From Methanobacterium sp. (GTDB lineage Archaea > Methanobacteriota > Methanobacteria > Methanobacteriales > Methanobacteriaceae), in assembly GCA_003158115.1 (NCBI GenBank), contig PMGM01000057.1:1-53980 (forward strand): a stretch of 53,980 nucleotides of DNA. Direction: 5' to 3'. The notes beneath the pieces were generated by a model, which was not told the DNA's origin, searched no databases, and was given only the letters and a program-made list of their open reading frames with translations. Shown piece after piece: positions 1 to 9,554 of the stretch (the first letter of the stretch is position 1; the number at the start of each line of letters is the position of its first letter). The translations under genes were made by a program, and so were the position numbers.

Positions 1-242
1 AAAAAATCTAAGACCCTAAATACTTTAATGAGTAATATTTTTTTTATACTCCAGTTAAGGTTGCATTTATTATTATTTTGTATTATTATTTAGACTATTG
101 TCCCATATAAATAATTGATTCATTTTTAAGCCAATTTAACGGATGCATTCACATTTGAATTTACTTTTTCACTGTATTTGCTGGATAATAAAGTTTAATT
201 ATGCTTGAAGATATTATTTATTTAATGGGGGGATTTATAAAA

Positions 243-854
243 ATGGTGGAGTCACAGTTATCAAGTAAATATATTAGTAAAGATCGTCTGGAGACATTGG
301 TGGATGGGATTTTTGCTATTGCTATGACTTTACTGGTTTTTGATTTACCTATACCACATTTTAATAATCCATTAACTAATATTGCATTTCAGAATTCAGT
401 TTATAGTCTTTTACCTATTTTTGTTTCCCTGGTTTTGAGTTTCATTTTATTAGCCGTGTTTTGGAGTATTCATCGTCGTATATTTATTCAGATAAGAGTA
501 ACGAATAGTATTTTACTGTGGATTACTATTATATGGTTATTATTTATCGTATTGGTTCCATTCACTTCGATTTTAGATGGGATGTATGGACCAGAATTCA
601 TTCTCGCGCGAGTTATTTTCAATGTTAATATGATTGGAATAGCTTTATTTCTTTTTTTGAATTGTTATTATGTTAGTAGGAGTGATTTAATTTATGAAAA
701 AGCTGACCGTACTAAATTAAAATCTAGTGAAAGAAGTAGCTTATTATTCATTGTAATTGCAGTTATAGCATTATTGATTTCATTTATAACTGCTCAGTGG
801 AGTTTAATTTATTTACTTATCATTCCTTTAGAGTTACTTATAGATAAACTATGA
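243..854 (+). CDS. TMEM175/DUF1211-family membrane protein (putative K+ channel)
   Basis: About 203 residues, almost entirely hydrophobic, with a run of predicted membrane helices. The first helix carries the motif RLETLVDGIFAIAMTLLVFD, which matches the TMEM175/DUF1211 hallmark RxxxFSD followed by a gating helix, although the FS of the hallmark is LV here. Bacterial and archaeal members are tetrameric potassium channels; that activity is inferred from the family. The ATG at 243 is preceded by a GGGGGGAT ribosome site about ten bases upstream, whereas an in-frame ATG at 201 has none. The 3' end overlaps the convergent small gene on the other strand by 46 bases. Bases 1-242 hold only AT-rich promoter-like sequence. 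Confidence 0.75.
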   Translation: MVESQLSSKYISKDRLETLVDGIFAIAMTLLVFDLPIPHFNNPLTNIAFQNSVYSLLPIFVSLVLSFILLAVFWSIHRRIFIQIRVTNSILLWITIIWLLFIVLVPFTSILDGMYGPEFILARVIFNVNMIGIALFLFLNCYYVSRSDLIYEKADRTKLKSSERSSLLFIVIAVIALLISFITAQWSLIYLLIIPLELLIDKL

Positions 855-1051
855 AATTCATTATCTAAAATATTTTCTATAGGGATGATATAATCATTAT
901 CAAAGTTAGGGAAAAGCAAAAAATCACTATCAGGTAATATTTTACCATCTTCGATTTTCAATGAGAAACCGTTTAAACTTAAACAAGGCCCATAATTAAA
1001 TTCAAACACTTTTGGTACCATTTCAGTTGATTTATTGATATCTTTTTTCAT
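809..1051 (-). CDS. Small hypothetical protein, 80 residues
   Basis: I do not recognise a family. The start is supported by an AAGGAGATT ribosome site directly upstream of ATGAAAAAAG. The product is soluble and mixed in charge, with no membrane segment and no metal motif (a single Cys). It contains repeated short acidic stretches such as LPDSDFLLFPNFDNDY. The gene is convergent with and overlaps the TMEM175-like gene by 46 bases. Confidence 0.5.
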   Translation of the reverse strand: MKKDINKSTEMVPKVFEFNYGPCLSLNGFSLKIEDGKILPDSDFLLFPNFDNDYIIPIENILDNEFHSLSISNSKGMISK

Positions 1052-1529
1052 TTAATCTCCTTCATTCGTGTAAATACTTTATTTATTTTATTATAAAAAT
1101 TTAAACTAGTTTTTTGTAGTTCATGAGTAAATATCGTGGATTCATTACTACTTCTAATCCATTTAAACAATGGTTTTTAAAATAATAATTTTTTATTATT
1201 ATCCACCATAGCTATAACATTACTTAACTGTAAGCTATGGCCCATTTATTTAGGGCAAATTATATCTATTGATTTTCCTGGCACAATACTTTCAGATTCA
1301 TAGGGGTCGGTTGATAAATTCTCTGTAATATTGTATAGATATACAATAAGTAATTCTGAAAGAGCCATTACTAAAATTTTAATTGAATTTTTATTCCCAA
1401 ATAATTAAAACAAATCGAAAAGGATTATAGAAATTTTCTAAAGTAATTTTTTTTAATATTCAGAATATTCTATTGATGATTCGATAGTTAATGATTGAAA
1501 AAAAGATTAATGACAAAATTTTACATTTA
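1052..1529. other. AT-rich intergenic stretch with weak small-ORF candidate
   Basis: No convincing gene. An AT hairpin (AATAATAATT facing TATTATTAT) sits near 1185-1200. On the minus strand 1246-1368 is open for 40 codons (MALSELLIVYLYN... ending DIICPK). It looks protein-like but has no ribosome binding site, so I treat it as a possible remnant only. Confidence 0.3.
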
Positions 1530-2076
1530 TTAATTATTAAGCCAATCAATGTTTTTAAAAAATTTAAATTTCCCTCCACATTCACATTCGTTTGTGAAAT
1601 CTCCTGGTGATTCTCCAGGTTCTAATTTATAATACGTATTACATTTAACGCAAACTAGATATCCATTGCCATCTATTAGATGTAACACCTAATTTTTGCA
1701 TATTTCTCATTTCTAATTGTTCATATACAAATATACCTGCAGCACCACCAATCCCTCCTAATACAAGACCAATTATAATGGCTTGAATGGCAGCATAAAT
1801 TAAAGTTACATACATTATTGCAGATGTTCCGCTAGAGGTATAGGAACCAGTGTAAACACCTAATATTCTACTTAATATGAACGCAATGTATAATGCAACC
1901 AATAATCCTGCCAATCCAGCTGAAATTGCACCATTTATAGCTCCATCAAAATAATCATCAGTAATTAAATAGCCTACAACCAATCCTCCCAAAATATAAC
2001 CTAAATCTCCTAAAACCGATGCTAAAACAGCTGAGACAACAAATCCTATACCAATAGCCTTAAAATTTAAATGCAT
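1530..2076 (-). pseudogene. DUF5518-type membrane protein, frameshifted from a C-terminal zinc ribbon
   Basis: The open part (1645-2076, 143 residues) begins MHLNFKAIGIGFVV after a perfect AGGAGGTATT ribosome site. It is a glycine/alanine-rich multi-helix protein with the GYILGGLVVGYL and DGAINGAISAGLAGLL patterns of archaeal DUF5518. Its last residues ([12 protein letters not shown]) are out of register: one frame over, DNA from about 1679 down to 1530 encodes a zinc ribbon, [20 protein letters not shown] with [11 protein letters not shown] further on, stopping at 1530. The simplest reading is a single-base frameshift near 1670-1680 that separated a DUF5518 protein from its zinc ribbon. It could also be a sequencing error, or a DUF5518 gene followed by a separate ribbon gene starting at a GTG near 1686. 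Confidence 0.6.
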
Positions 2077-2501
2077 TGTTAATACCTCCTAAATTAGTAT
2101 TTATACAAAATTACTTAAATCTATCATATTTTTTTAACAATAAAGATAGTAATTCTAATAATAGAGGAGAATTTCTATTTACTTGATTTTTGTATTTTAA
2201 TTTCTAATTAAATTTTTTTTGTAAGCTATTTTGAGGTTTGTTTTTGTTTTTTATGGTTAATTTCTTATTTTTATTCTATTTTTATTTATTTTCTTAATTT
2301 TTTTGTAAGCCCAGAGATAATAATCCTAAGATAATAATTAGTTTGAAATAATACTAATTCTCAATTTAATACATCAATTTTGTAATATATCCATGCGTGT
2401 TTGAGTATGAGTATATCCATTAATCATGACTCCAAATGATATCTGTATCTTACCTCAGTGGATCCCGAGTTGCTTATGATATTGTATTACTAATGATGAG
2501 A
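2077..2501. other. Non-coding AT-rich spacer
   Basis: Very T-rich (runs of T5-T9 from 2200 to 2310), consistent with transcription termination and with the promoter of the DUF5518 gene. No coding signal was seen on either strand. Confidence 0.4.
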
Positions 2502-2624
2502 TTAATATATCAGAATATAGAAAATAGATATCGCCAAGAATATTAGTCCTGAAAAGATAGTCATAGCAATTATTCCGAAAATTGAAACAATAAATACTAT
2601 TTTTAATATGTAGCGATCTTCCAT
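2502..2624 (-). CDS. Small single-pass membrane protein, 40 residues
   Basis: Short reading frame starting MEDRYILKIVF, preceded by GGTGAAATT, a good archaeal ribosome site with correct spacing. After an eight-residue charged head, the product is almost continuously hydrophobic (Ile, Phe, Leu, Val) to its end, giving one long or two short membrane helices. It lies 138 bases downstream of the DNA ligase gene on the same strand and may share its transcript. I recognise no family; the function is unknown. Confidence 0.5.
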   Translation of the reverse strand: MEDRYILKIVFIVSIFGIIAMTIFSGLIFLAISIFYILIY

Positions 2625-2762
2625 AATTTCACCACTTTCTTAAAAAGTTAGAATGTTTTGTTTAATATTTATAATAACAATCTTATAAAAATTAATACTA
2701 TTGAGATTTTAGTAGTTAAAAAAAGAGAATAGGAAATATAAAAAAAATTGGGTTTTTTTGTT

Positions 2763-4445
2763 TTAATTGCCCTTAAACATTGAGTTAATCCTTTCAACTG
2801 TATCTATGTCTTCAATACTTAGATCATCGCGTATTCTCTTAACCACTGGGAAACGTAGAGAATAACCACTTTCATATTCAGGACTCTTAACTATTTCACT
2901 GTAAGCTATTTCGAGGATAATATGTGGGGCAATTTCTACTTGTCTTCCATTTTTACTAATGATTATAGGTTCTACCAGATTATGAAGTTCTAAAAGAGTT
3001 TTATCATCAAGTCCTGTTGCTGCATATGCCAATGTTTTGAGTTCATTATTTTCATCCTTGGCAGCTAATAAATATGAACCAATTAAATGGGCCCTTTTAC
3101 CTCGGCCATAACTTCCACCAACCACTACAAGGTCCAATGTTTCAGGCTCTGCCTTCAATTTTAACATTTTTTTACCTCTTATACCTGGCATATATGGAGC
3201 ATGTGGATCCTTTATCATTATACCCTCATTTCCACCTTTAATAGATTCATTAAAAAGATTTTCAGCATCTTGTAATGAATCAGGGGTGACTTTTACTTGT
3301 GTGCTGAGCTGTATCTTATCACTAATCGTTACTAAAGATTCTAGAACTTCTCTTCTTTTCTCAAAGGGAGAATCTATTAAAGACCCATTATAATAAAGAA
3401 CATCGAAGAGGAATAGTTTGAGTGGTACTTCTTCCCTCATTCTTTCTATATCATACTTTCTTCTGACTCTTTGAAGGATGTATTGAAATGATATGGGTTT
3501 TCCATCACGAGTTACTATTATCTCTCCTTCAACAATGAAATTTTCAGCTGGCAGGGATTTTCTAATATATTCAACTATTTCTGGAACTGCTTTACTGATG
3601 TTCTCAAGCCTTCTAGTAAAAATATTAACTTCGTTACCTAATCTATGAATTTGAACCCTAATCCCATCATATTTAGTTTCACATAATGCCCAACCCATTT
3701 CCAAGATGCTTATAGATATACCGGGAGAAAGCTGAGCAAGCATTGGTTTCACAGGTTTTCCCGGATTTAAAGTGAGATTTTTAAGTCCTACAGTCCCTTC
3801 TTCTTTAGAAACTTCGGCTACTAAACCTAAATCATTTGTAAGCATATGTGCTCTCTCAACAACAGACTTTTCGACTCCAAAGGCTTGTGCAAGAGCATCT
3901 CTAATAGTTCCTTCACCAACACCTACCCGAAGCTCTTCTATAACAGTACGTGTAATATATTTTGCATCAATAGGTGAAGAGGACGATAAAAGTTCCCTGA
4001 GTATTTCCAGCTTCTTTGACTGTGCTTTACTACCAGATATAGTTGCAATCTTGATCAGATTGCTGTGAACTTTCTCTATCGTCAATGATCTTGTAAATAA
4101 TGTTGCCTGCTTCTTTTTCCTGAAGAGATTCTCAGCAGCCTGACCTATATCACCCGCATCTCTCTGCATATCCTCAACATCTTGTGGTTTAACTCCAACC
4201 ACATAAGCTATAGCCTTCATAAGGGTTTTAGTCCCTATTCCAAGCTCTTCCTCACTCCAAGTAGGAAATACTCTGCCTAATGATAATAATGTAACTACTG
4301 GAAGTAATTTAGGATTTTTTTCACCTATATCACTAAAAAATTTCGCTAGAATGGAAGTCTTTTCCAGCCTTTTAGTAGTAGAATCTAATGCCTCGTAAAC
4401 ATCTACCATTTTACTATAACTCATTCCAACTTCTGAAACACTCAT
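2763..4445 (-). CDS. lig: ATP-dependent DNA ligase
   Basis: Seals nicks during replication and repair using ATP. The product of about 560 residues has the usual archaeal layout: N-terminal DNA-binding domain (about 1-210), adenylation domain with the nucleotidyl-lysine motif CETKYDGIRVQ (lysine near residue 258), later motifs EGEIIV and EGIMIKDP, and a C-terminal OB domain carrying motif V-type KLKAEPETLDLVVVGG. Length agrees with archaeal homologues. Three starts are possible: TTG at 4457, ATG at 4445 (MSVSEVG) and ATG at 4424 (MSYSKMVDVYEAL, where many homologues begin). None has a strong ribosome site; I chose 4445. The gene is transcribed alone or with the small membrane protein downstream. 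Confidence 0.95.
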   Translation of the reverse strand: MSVSEVGMSYSKMVDVYEALDSTTKRLEKTSILAKFFSDIGEKNPKLLPVVTLLSLGRVFPTWSEEELGIGTKTLMKAIAYVVGVKPQDVEDMQRDAGDIGQAAENLFRKKKQATLFTRSLTIEKVHSNLIKIATISGSKAQSKKLEILRELLSSSSPIDAKYITRTVIEELRVGVGEGTIRDALAQAFGVEKSVVERAHMLTNDLGLVAEVSKEEGTVGLKNLTLNPGKPVKPMLAQLSPGISISILEMGWALCETKYDGIRVQIHRLGNEVNIFTRRLENISKAVPEIVEYIRKSLPAENFIVEGEIIVTRDGKPISFQYILQRVRRKYDIERMREEVPLKLFLFDVLYYNGSLIDSPFEKRREVLESLVTISDKIQLSTQVKVTPDSLQDAENLFNESIKGGNEGIMIKDPHAPYMPGIRGKKMLKLKAEPETLDLVVVGGSYGRGKRAHLIGSYLLAAKDENNELKTLAYAATGLDDKTLLELHNLVEPIIISKNGRQVEIAPHIILEIAYSEIVKSPEYESGYSLRFPVVKRIRDDLSIEDIDTVERINSMFKGN

Positions 4446-4751
4446 AATTCTTACCAACCCTTAAATTTTAATGAAACTAATAAATTTGATATTAAATTCT
4501 AGTTACCGAATAACTAAATACAAATATAATTTTATTATTTAAACCCAATCTTAGTTCTATAATATATTCTTAACAAGTTAGAATTTAATAGTTTTTGTTC
4601 TGGATGGTTTAACTAAAATTTCAAGTTTTTAAGGAACTAAAAAAAATAAAATATTAATTAGAATCATGAGTATTAATAAATAAAAAAAAATATATTCAAT
4701 TTTCAATAGTAATAATAAGGTGATAATCTACAAAAAAATAAAAAATAACTC

Positions 4752-5264
4752 CTATATGAACTTCTCAAATCTGTCACCTGAAACCTTACATATTGGACAA
4801 ATTTCTGGAGGTTTATCCCTTGCACATAAATATCCGCAAACTTTACAACGCCATACTGGTTTTGAAAGTTCGTTTGAAATTTTAAATCCCATATTAACCT
4901 TCATTTTCTCCCTTTCATCCGGTGATGGTCTCCTCTCAGGTATTGGCTGTAATTTTTTCTCACCACTTAAAATTTCGCCTGAGATGTACAATCCACAATA
5001 ACATGCATCGTAATCCACAAGGTCAGGATCACGGTAATCACAAGGGCATATTAAATCCAGATCATCCTGCTTATCTCCTGAAGCGAGTCTGCAGGGACAT
5101 GCTCCATACCCATAACGTTCCATATTAATTAATATACTTTTTAAAAGTTCTTTAGTAAACTCTGTATCAGGACTTAGATGATATCCGGAAGATTCTGCAT
5201 CTTTTTTTACCTTCAAGTAGTATGTATCGACTTCGGTGGCTGTGGGCTCATCAAAGTCGCTCAT
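4752..5264 (-). CDS. Ferredoxin:disulfide reductase (FTR-like domain plus rubredoxin domain)
   Basis: Transfers electrons from ferredoxin to protein disulfides through an active-site [4Fe-4S] cluster. Residues 1-105 carry the three CxC motifs of the ferredoxin:thioredoxin reductase catalytic chain: GACPCRLASG, LICPCDYRDP and ACYCGLYISG. The C-terminal part (about 135-170) is a rubredoxin-like knuckle pair, WRCKVCGYLCARDKPPEICP. The same fusion is known from the Methanosarcina ferredoxin:disulfide reductase. The start codon overlaps the stop of the glutaredoxin-like gene upstream in an ATGA, so the two are translationally coupled. That points to the glutaredoxin as its direct partner. Confidence 0.88.
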   Translation of the reverse strand: MSDFDEPTATEVDTYYLKVKKDAESSGYHLSPDTEFTKELLKSILINMERYGYGACPCRLASGDKQDDLDLICPCDYRDPDLVDYDACYCGLYISGEILSGEKKLQPIPERRPSPDEREKMKVNMGFKISNELSKPVWRCKVCGYLCARDKPPEICPICKVSGDRFEKFI

Positions 5265-5539
5265 CCAATTTCCTCCCTTATTTCATCCTCTTTGAAACCT
5301 ACTATAGTTTTTTCATCATTAATGACTAGAGTTGGGAATGATACTTGTGGATTCCATTTTTTAACCATTTCAATAACTTCTTCCCTTTCTTTACCCTTCT
5401 CGAGATCTACATATACATAATCATAACTTGCACCAATATCTTCTATTAATGCCCTAGTTTTTTTACACCATCCACATGTGCTTAATGCAAAAAGAACTAA
5501 TTTACCTTTATCTTGACCTTCTACGTGCTGCATTACCAT
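5261..5539 (-). CDS. Glutaredoxin/thioredoxin-like protein with CGWC active site
   Basis: Small thioredoxin-fold disulfide carrier. Residues 13-25 form the first strand and active site, LVLFALSTCGWCKK; the cis-proline region is VSFPTLVIND and the glycine turn is IVGFKEDEI, as in glutaredoxins. The start was placed at the ATG at 5539, which lies eight bases after a GGAGG; the upstream GTG at 5548 abuts that site too closely. First gene of a two-gene operon with the ferredoxin:disulfide reductase, overlapping it by four bases. Methanogens lack glutathione, so reduction by the adjacent FTR-type enzyme is the natural inference. Confidence 0.85.
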   Translation of the reverse strand: MVMQHVEGQDKGKLVLFALSTCGWCKKTRALIEDIGASYDYVYVDLEKGKEREEVIEMVKKWNPQVSFPTLVINDEKTIVGFKEDEIREEIG

Positions 5540-5718
5540 AACTCTCACCCTCCCTGAGCAAAAATTTTTTTCAATGTTCTCATGTTATGTACAATCTGGT
5601 ATTTAATAATTTTTTTTAAACAGTTTGAAATGAATTAAAAAAGTTTAAAACATCATTTTCTTGTTTAAAATTTGAGAATATGGATTTTAAAATAATTATT
5701 AATGAATATTGAAAAAAT

Positions 5719-5949
5719 TTATTTTTTCTTGTCTAAACTAATTTTTTTAATATCAACAAGACACTCTTCATTGGTACAATATTCGAATAGATGTCCACAT
5801 TGACTGCAACGTATAACTCCTATTGTTCCTTGAGGAATATGTGGTATGTAGAATGCTTCATCATTGGTTCCTGTGTCTCTTTTTCTTGATATATCCTTAT
5901 CGGTACATCCACATTCAGGACATTTTTGATTTAATTTTTCTGCTTTCAT
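5719..5949 (-). CDS. Small zinc ribbon protein, 76 residues
   Basis: Two Cys pairs form a zinc ribbon: CPECGC near residue 10 and CSQCGHLFEYC near residue 48. Additional Cys in NEECLVD could bind a second metal. The tail is basic (KKISLDKKK). Translation starts at an ATG with GGAGTAAATCTC upstream. Monocistronic, between the redox operon and thiC. I know no specific function; proteins of this size in methanogens are usually uncharacterised. Confidence 0.6.
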   Translation of the reverse strand: MKAEKLNQKCPECGCTDKDISRKRDTGTNDEAFYIPHIPQGTIGVIRCSQCGHLFEYCTNEECLVDIKKISLDKKK

Positions 5950-6106
5950 GAGATTTACTCCTGCTTATTTTAAAATATTTTTTTGATTTTCCCAAGTTTA
6001 TGTATTTTAAATTATTGTTGTATGAAACAATATAAATAGTTTGGCATGTTACAAACTAGTTATATGTTTAATAAAAAAATTGGAAATTTTTATTAAAAGT
6101 AAATAT

Positions 6107-7381
6107 TTAGATATTGTCCCTTACAAGTCTAAGTGCACAAAATTCGCCGCACATAGTACACATATCTTGCTCTGAGACATGTTTACGCTCTCTACACTTA
6201 ACTGGTTTTTCTTGGTCAAATGCAAGTTCGAACTGTTTTTGCCAGTCAAAATTCTTTCTAGCGATAGCCATTTCAACTTCACGTTCCCATGCACCATTCA
6301 CACCCTTAGCAATATCGCCTGCTTCTGCTGCAATTTTTGAAGCTATTACACCTTCTTTAACATCATCAATGTTTGGTATTGCAAGGTGTTCAGCTGGTGT
6401 AACATAACAAAGGAAATCAGCACCGGATGCCGCTGCAATTGCCCCTCCAATCGCAGAAGTAATATGATCATAACCTGGTGCAAGATCAGTCACAAGAGGA
6501 CCTAAAACATAAAAAGGAGCATCTTTACAGATGGTTTTCTGGATATCAATATTGGCCTTTATCTGGTTTATTGGAACGTGACCAGGCCCTTCAACCATAA
6601 CTTGAACTCCTTTATCCCTTGCCTTAACAACTAATTCACCCAAAGTAACAAGTTCCTGAATTTGAGGTACATCAGATGCATCATGTAAACATCCCGGTCT
6701 AAGACCATCGCCTAAACTTAGTGTGACATCATATTCCTCTGCAATTTCGAGTATGTAATCATAATTTTTGAATAAGGGATTTTCTTCCTGGTGTTTTAGT
6801 ATCCATGCAGCTAAAAAGGATCCTCCCCTACTTACTATGCCCATTATCCTGTTAGAATTCTTTACTTTATTAATAAGATCCATTGTAATGCCACAGTGGA
6901 CAGTTACAAAATCTACCCCTGCCTTTGCTTGATTTTCAATTGCACGGAGCATATCATCCCCATCCATATTTACGACTGCACCCTTAGTATTTGAAGCTGT
7001 GATACCTGCTTCATAAATTGGTACTGTCCCTATTGGAACATTGACAGTTTCCATAATAGCTTTCAATACCCTTTCATATTCTGGACCGGTACTTAAATCC
7101 ATTATAGTATCTGCACCATACTTCACGGCTACTTTGGCCTTTTCAACTTCCCATTCAACTTTCTCAAGCTCTGAAGAAGATCCTATGTTGGCGTTGATCT
7201 TAGTTTTCAGACATTTACCAATACCCACAGGTCTGCTTTTACCATTAATATTTTTAGGAATAACTATTCGACCATTTGCTAAACCTTTAATAATTTTGTG
7301 GACATCAATACCTTCTGTTTCAGCTACTGATTTAATTTCATCTGTTATATTGCCCCTTAGGGCTTCTTTCATCTGGGTCAC
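6107..7381 (-). CDS. thiC: Phosphomethylpyrimidine synthase ThiC
   Basis: Radical-SAM enzyme turning aminoimidazole ribotide into the hydroxymethylpyrimidine phosphate of thiamine. Family motifs are abundant: NANIGSSSE, ADTIMDLSTG, GTVPIYEA, FVTVHCGI, SRGGSF, YDVTLSLGDGLRPG, MVEGPGHVP, GPLVTDLAPGYDHI. The C-terminal cluster motif is CTMCGEFC (Cys-x2-Cys-x4-Cys type). I set the start at GTG 7381 (VTQMKEALRG), seven bases after a GAGGT; an ATG at 7414 lies upstream without a ribosome site. No TPP riboswitch fold was found in the leader. Single gene, with no other thi genes adjacent. Confidence 0.95.
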   Translation of the reverse strand: MTQMKEALRGNITDEIKSVAETEGIDVHKIIKGLANGRIVIPKNINGKSRPVGIGKCLKTKINANIGSSSELEKVEWEVEKAKVAVKYGADTIMDLSTGPEYERVLKAIMETVNVPIGTVPIYEAGITASNTKGAVVNMDGDDMLRAIENQAKAGVDFVTVHCGITMDLINKVKNSNRIMGIVSRGGSFLAAWILKHQEENPLFKNYDYILEIAEEYDVTLSLGDGLRPGCLHDASDVPQIQELVTLGELVVKARDKGVQVMVEGPGHVPINQIKANIDIQKTICKDAPFYVLGPLVTDLAPGYDHITSAIGGAIAAASGADFLCYVTPAEHLAIPNIDDVKEGVIASKIAAEAGDIAKGVNGAWEREVEMAIARKNFDWQKQFELAFDQEKPVKCRERKHVSEQDMCTMCGEFCALRLVRDNI

Positions 7382-7779
7382 TTTTGATACCTCATATAAA
7401 TGGAATATATTCAAAATTCAATAATTTTAAAACATTAATATATATTATTCTAGACATAAATACAATTAAATAGGGTAATAAATTTGTGTTAATATAGTTA
7501 ATGATATACTCAAATTCCTTTATCTATTTATTCCAATATTTATGATAATAAAAGAATTTATACATCCAGTTTAAATCATAACAAATTATTTTAAATAAAT
7601 TATATCCCAAGTTAATCTTTCTTTTATTAAATTAACAAGTTGAATTCCCAATTTCCCGTTTAAATCTCAATATATTACCTTTTTTTAAAATATCTCATTA
7701 TATGTAGCATATTTGATCAGAATAGGTTTAATTTTTTAGAAAATAAATATTTAAATATTGGGAAAGATAATGTATCAAT
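7382..7779. other. Divergent promoter region between thiC and CBS gene
   Basis: AT-rich, no reading frame of substance. An A/T box near 7743-7755 lies about 30 bases before the CBS gene start, so that transcript may be nearly leaderless. I looked for a TPP riboswitch in the thiC leader and did not see its conserved CUGAGA-type core. Confidence 0.4.
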
Positions 7780-8154
7780 ATGATAAACAAGCTCGTTGCA
7801 GAGGACATTATGATCAAAGATTTATATGTAACATCACGTAATGACGTGGTTGCAGCAGCAAAATTAAAAATGATGCGCTGTAACGTTGGAGGATTACCTG
7901 TTGTAGACAAAGGAAAGCTTGTTGGCATAATAACACATCGAGATATACTCTTAGCTGGTGGTGAGGCACTCGGACTTAAAGTAGACGACTTGATGAGCAA
8001 AGATCTCATGGTTGCTGAGAGAAGTACACCAATATTAGACATTACCAAAATAATGGCAGATAAAGGGTATCAGAGAATACCGGTAGTAGATAACGGAATT
8101 TTAATAGGTCTTATTACCCAAAGCAGTTTAATAAGGGCACTTGCAGGTATTTAA
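7780..8154 (+). CDS. Tandem CBS-domain protein
   Basis: A stand-alone Bateman module of 124 residues: CBS1 about 1-58 (VAEDIMIKDLYVTSRNDVVAAA ending LVGIITHRDIL) and CBS2 about 65-124 (VDDLMSKDLMVAERSTPILDI ending ILIGLITQSSLI). Such pairs bind adenosine nucleotides or S-adenosylmethionine and regulate partner proteins. No catalytic domain is fused. The ribosome site is weak (GGAAAGAT). Transcribed alone and convergent with the methanogenesis marker gene, so the partner cannot be inferred from context. Confidence 0.85.
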   Translation: MINKLVAEDIMIKDLYVTSRNDVVAAAKLKMMRCNVGGLPVVDKGKLVGIITHRDILLAGGEALGLKVDDLMSKDLMVAERSTPILDITKIMADKGYQRIPVVDNGILIGLITQSSLIRALAGI

Positions 8155-8183
8155 ATTGACAACTTGCAAAAATAACCCTCTTT

Positions 8184-9008
8184 TTATATTAATGGATTAG
8201 GCAATTTTGGATCCTTTTTCTCCTTCAAACCACCTATTTTATCTATTCGCATTTTAAGGAATTTTTTACCCGATTCTGTAACACCATATATGGGAATAGA
8301 ATCTCCTGCCCTGAAACAACCTTCTTCACTTCCTATCTCTCTTATATATTTCGATGCACAGCCAGTTACAACATCAGCATTATCAAATATGGTTTTTGCA
8401 TTCTCCCTTGAAATTTGAGTTACATGTGCTGCGAAAATAAATATCTTAATATCATCCTTCTCCATTTCCCTGAGTTTTTTTGCATCTTCTGCAACAACAA
8501 TTGTGACTGCTATTTTTTTGTACCCCATTTCAATTGCTTTATATGTTCCTTTTATCTGGTCTATTAAAGCATTTTCTGGATCAAGAACATTTTCTCGTCC
8601 CATTTCATCAATAATATTTCCATATGGGGATGTGCATAGAAGTCCTGAAACACGACCACCAGTACCCTGAATAATTTCAGGATCTGTTAATATTACCGTT
8701 CCACAACCCTCACAAACACTAACAACACAATCAATTTCTCCCTCTGTAATAAGGGTACTCAATATTTCTGAAACTCCAAAGGATAAAAAATCCTTCATTC
8801 TCACTGTTCTATCCTTAGTACACATTCCAAAGTCTTTCATTCGAAACTCTATGTTTTCTTTAACAGTTTCGGGTGTAAACTTTTTAATTCCTCTATACTT
8901 ATCGAATATTGGACAATAATCAATTTTAGGTTCACCAACCTCGACAACCTTACCATTTTTTACCCTGACCCTTGTTTTTCCAAGGGCTTCAATTACATGT
9001 TCATCCAT
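8184..9008 (-). CDS. Methanogenesis marker protein 8 (DUF2099)
   Basis: 274 residues with the conserved features of methanogenesis marker 8: VRVKNGKVVEVGEP, DYCPIFDKYRG, FGMCTKDRTV, VCEGCGTVILTDPE and GCASKYIREIG. The family is confined to methanogens and related archaea and its biochemical role is unknown; the several conserved Cys suggest metal or Fe-S binding, which is inference. GGTGATAAT precedes the ATG. No operon partners. Confidence 0.9.
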   Translation of the reverse strand: MDEHVIEALGKTRVRVKNGKVVEVGEPKIDYCPIFDKYRGIKKFTPETVKENIEFRMKDFGMCTKDRTVRMKDFLSFGVSEILSTLITEGEIDCVVSVCEGCGTVILTDPEIIQGTGGRVSGLLCTSPYGNIIDEMGRENVLDPENALIDQIKGTYKAIEMGYKKIAVTIVVAEDAKKLREMEKDDIKIFIFAAHVTQISRENAKTIFDNADVVTGCASKYIREIGSEEGCFRAGDSIPIYGVTESGKKFLKMRIDKIGGLKEKKDPKLPNPLI

Positions 9009-9223
9009 ATTATCACCAAAATCATCAACTGTTAATCATTTATAATCTATTAGATTTCACATTTAATCAATATTATTATTGAAAAACTTCTAATAATATA
9101 TGCATCTATATAACTATAGGTTTCAAATTAAAAGATTTTTTGCATCAATTATTTAAACGAAATAAGATACGAATTTTATCCATAGAAAGGTTTAAGTGAC
9201 ATGATGCCTAACAGCATATAAGC

Positions 9224-9336
<113 letters not shown>

Positions 9337-9554
9337 CTTCACAATAATTTTAAGGCCTCCACAATGTATCTCAGAAACTTTAAATATTTTTATTTTTAAT
9401 TATTTTTACTTTTGAAAAGTCAAAACAAAAAATTCTAAATGTTCATTAAAATTGGATCCGAATGTCTATATCTATATTATATTAATGTTCAAAATATTAT
9501 ATTACCAATAAAACCAAATTTGGTGTTCTCTTATTCAAATTAAAGGTAAATAAA

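Noticed and set aside
1246..1368. 40-codon minus-strand frame MALSELLIVYLYN...
   Set aside because: Protein-like but has no ribosome binding site or neighbour support; kept only as a note in the intergenic entry.
7382..7500. Possible TPP riboswitch before thiC
   Set aside because: No conserved thiamine-binding core or paired helices could be traced in the leader, and the ribosome site lies close to the start.
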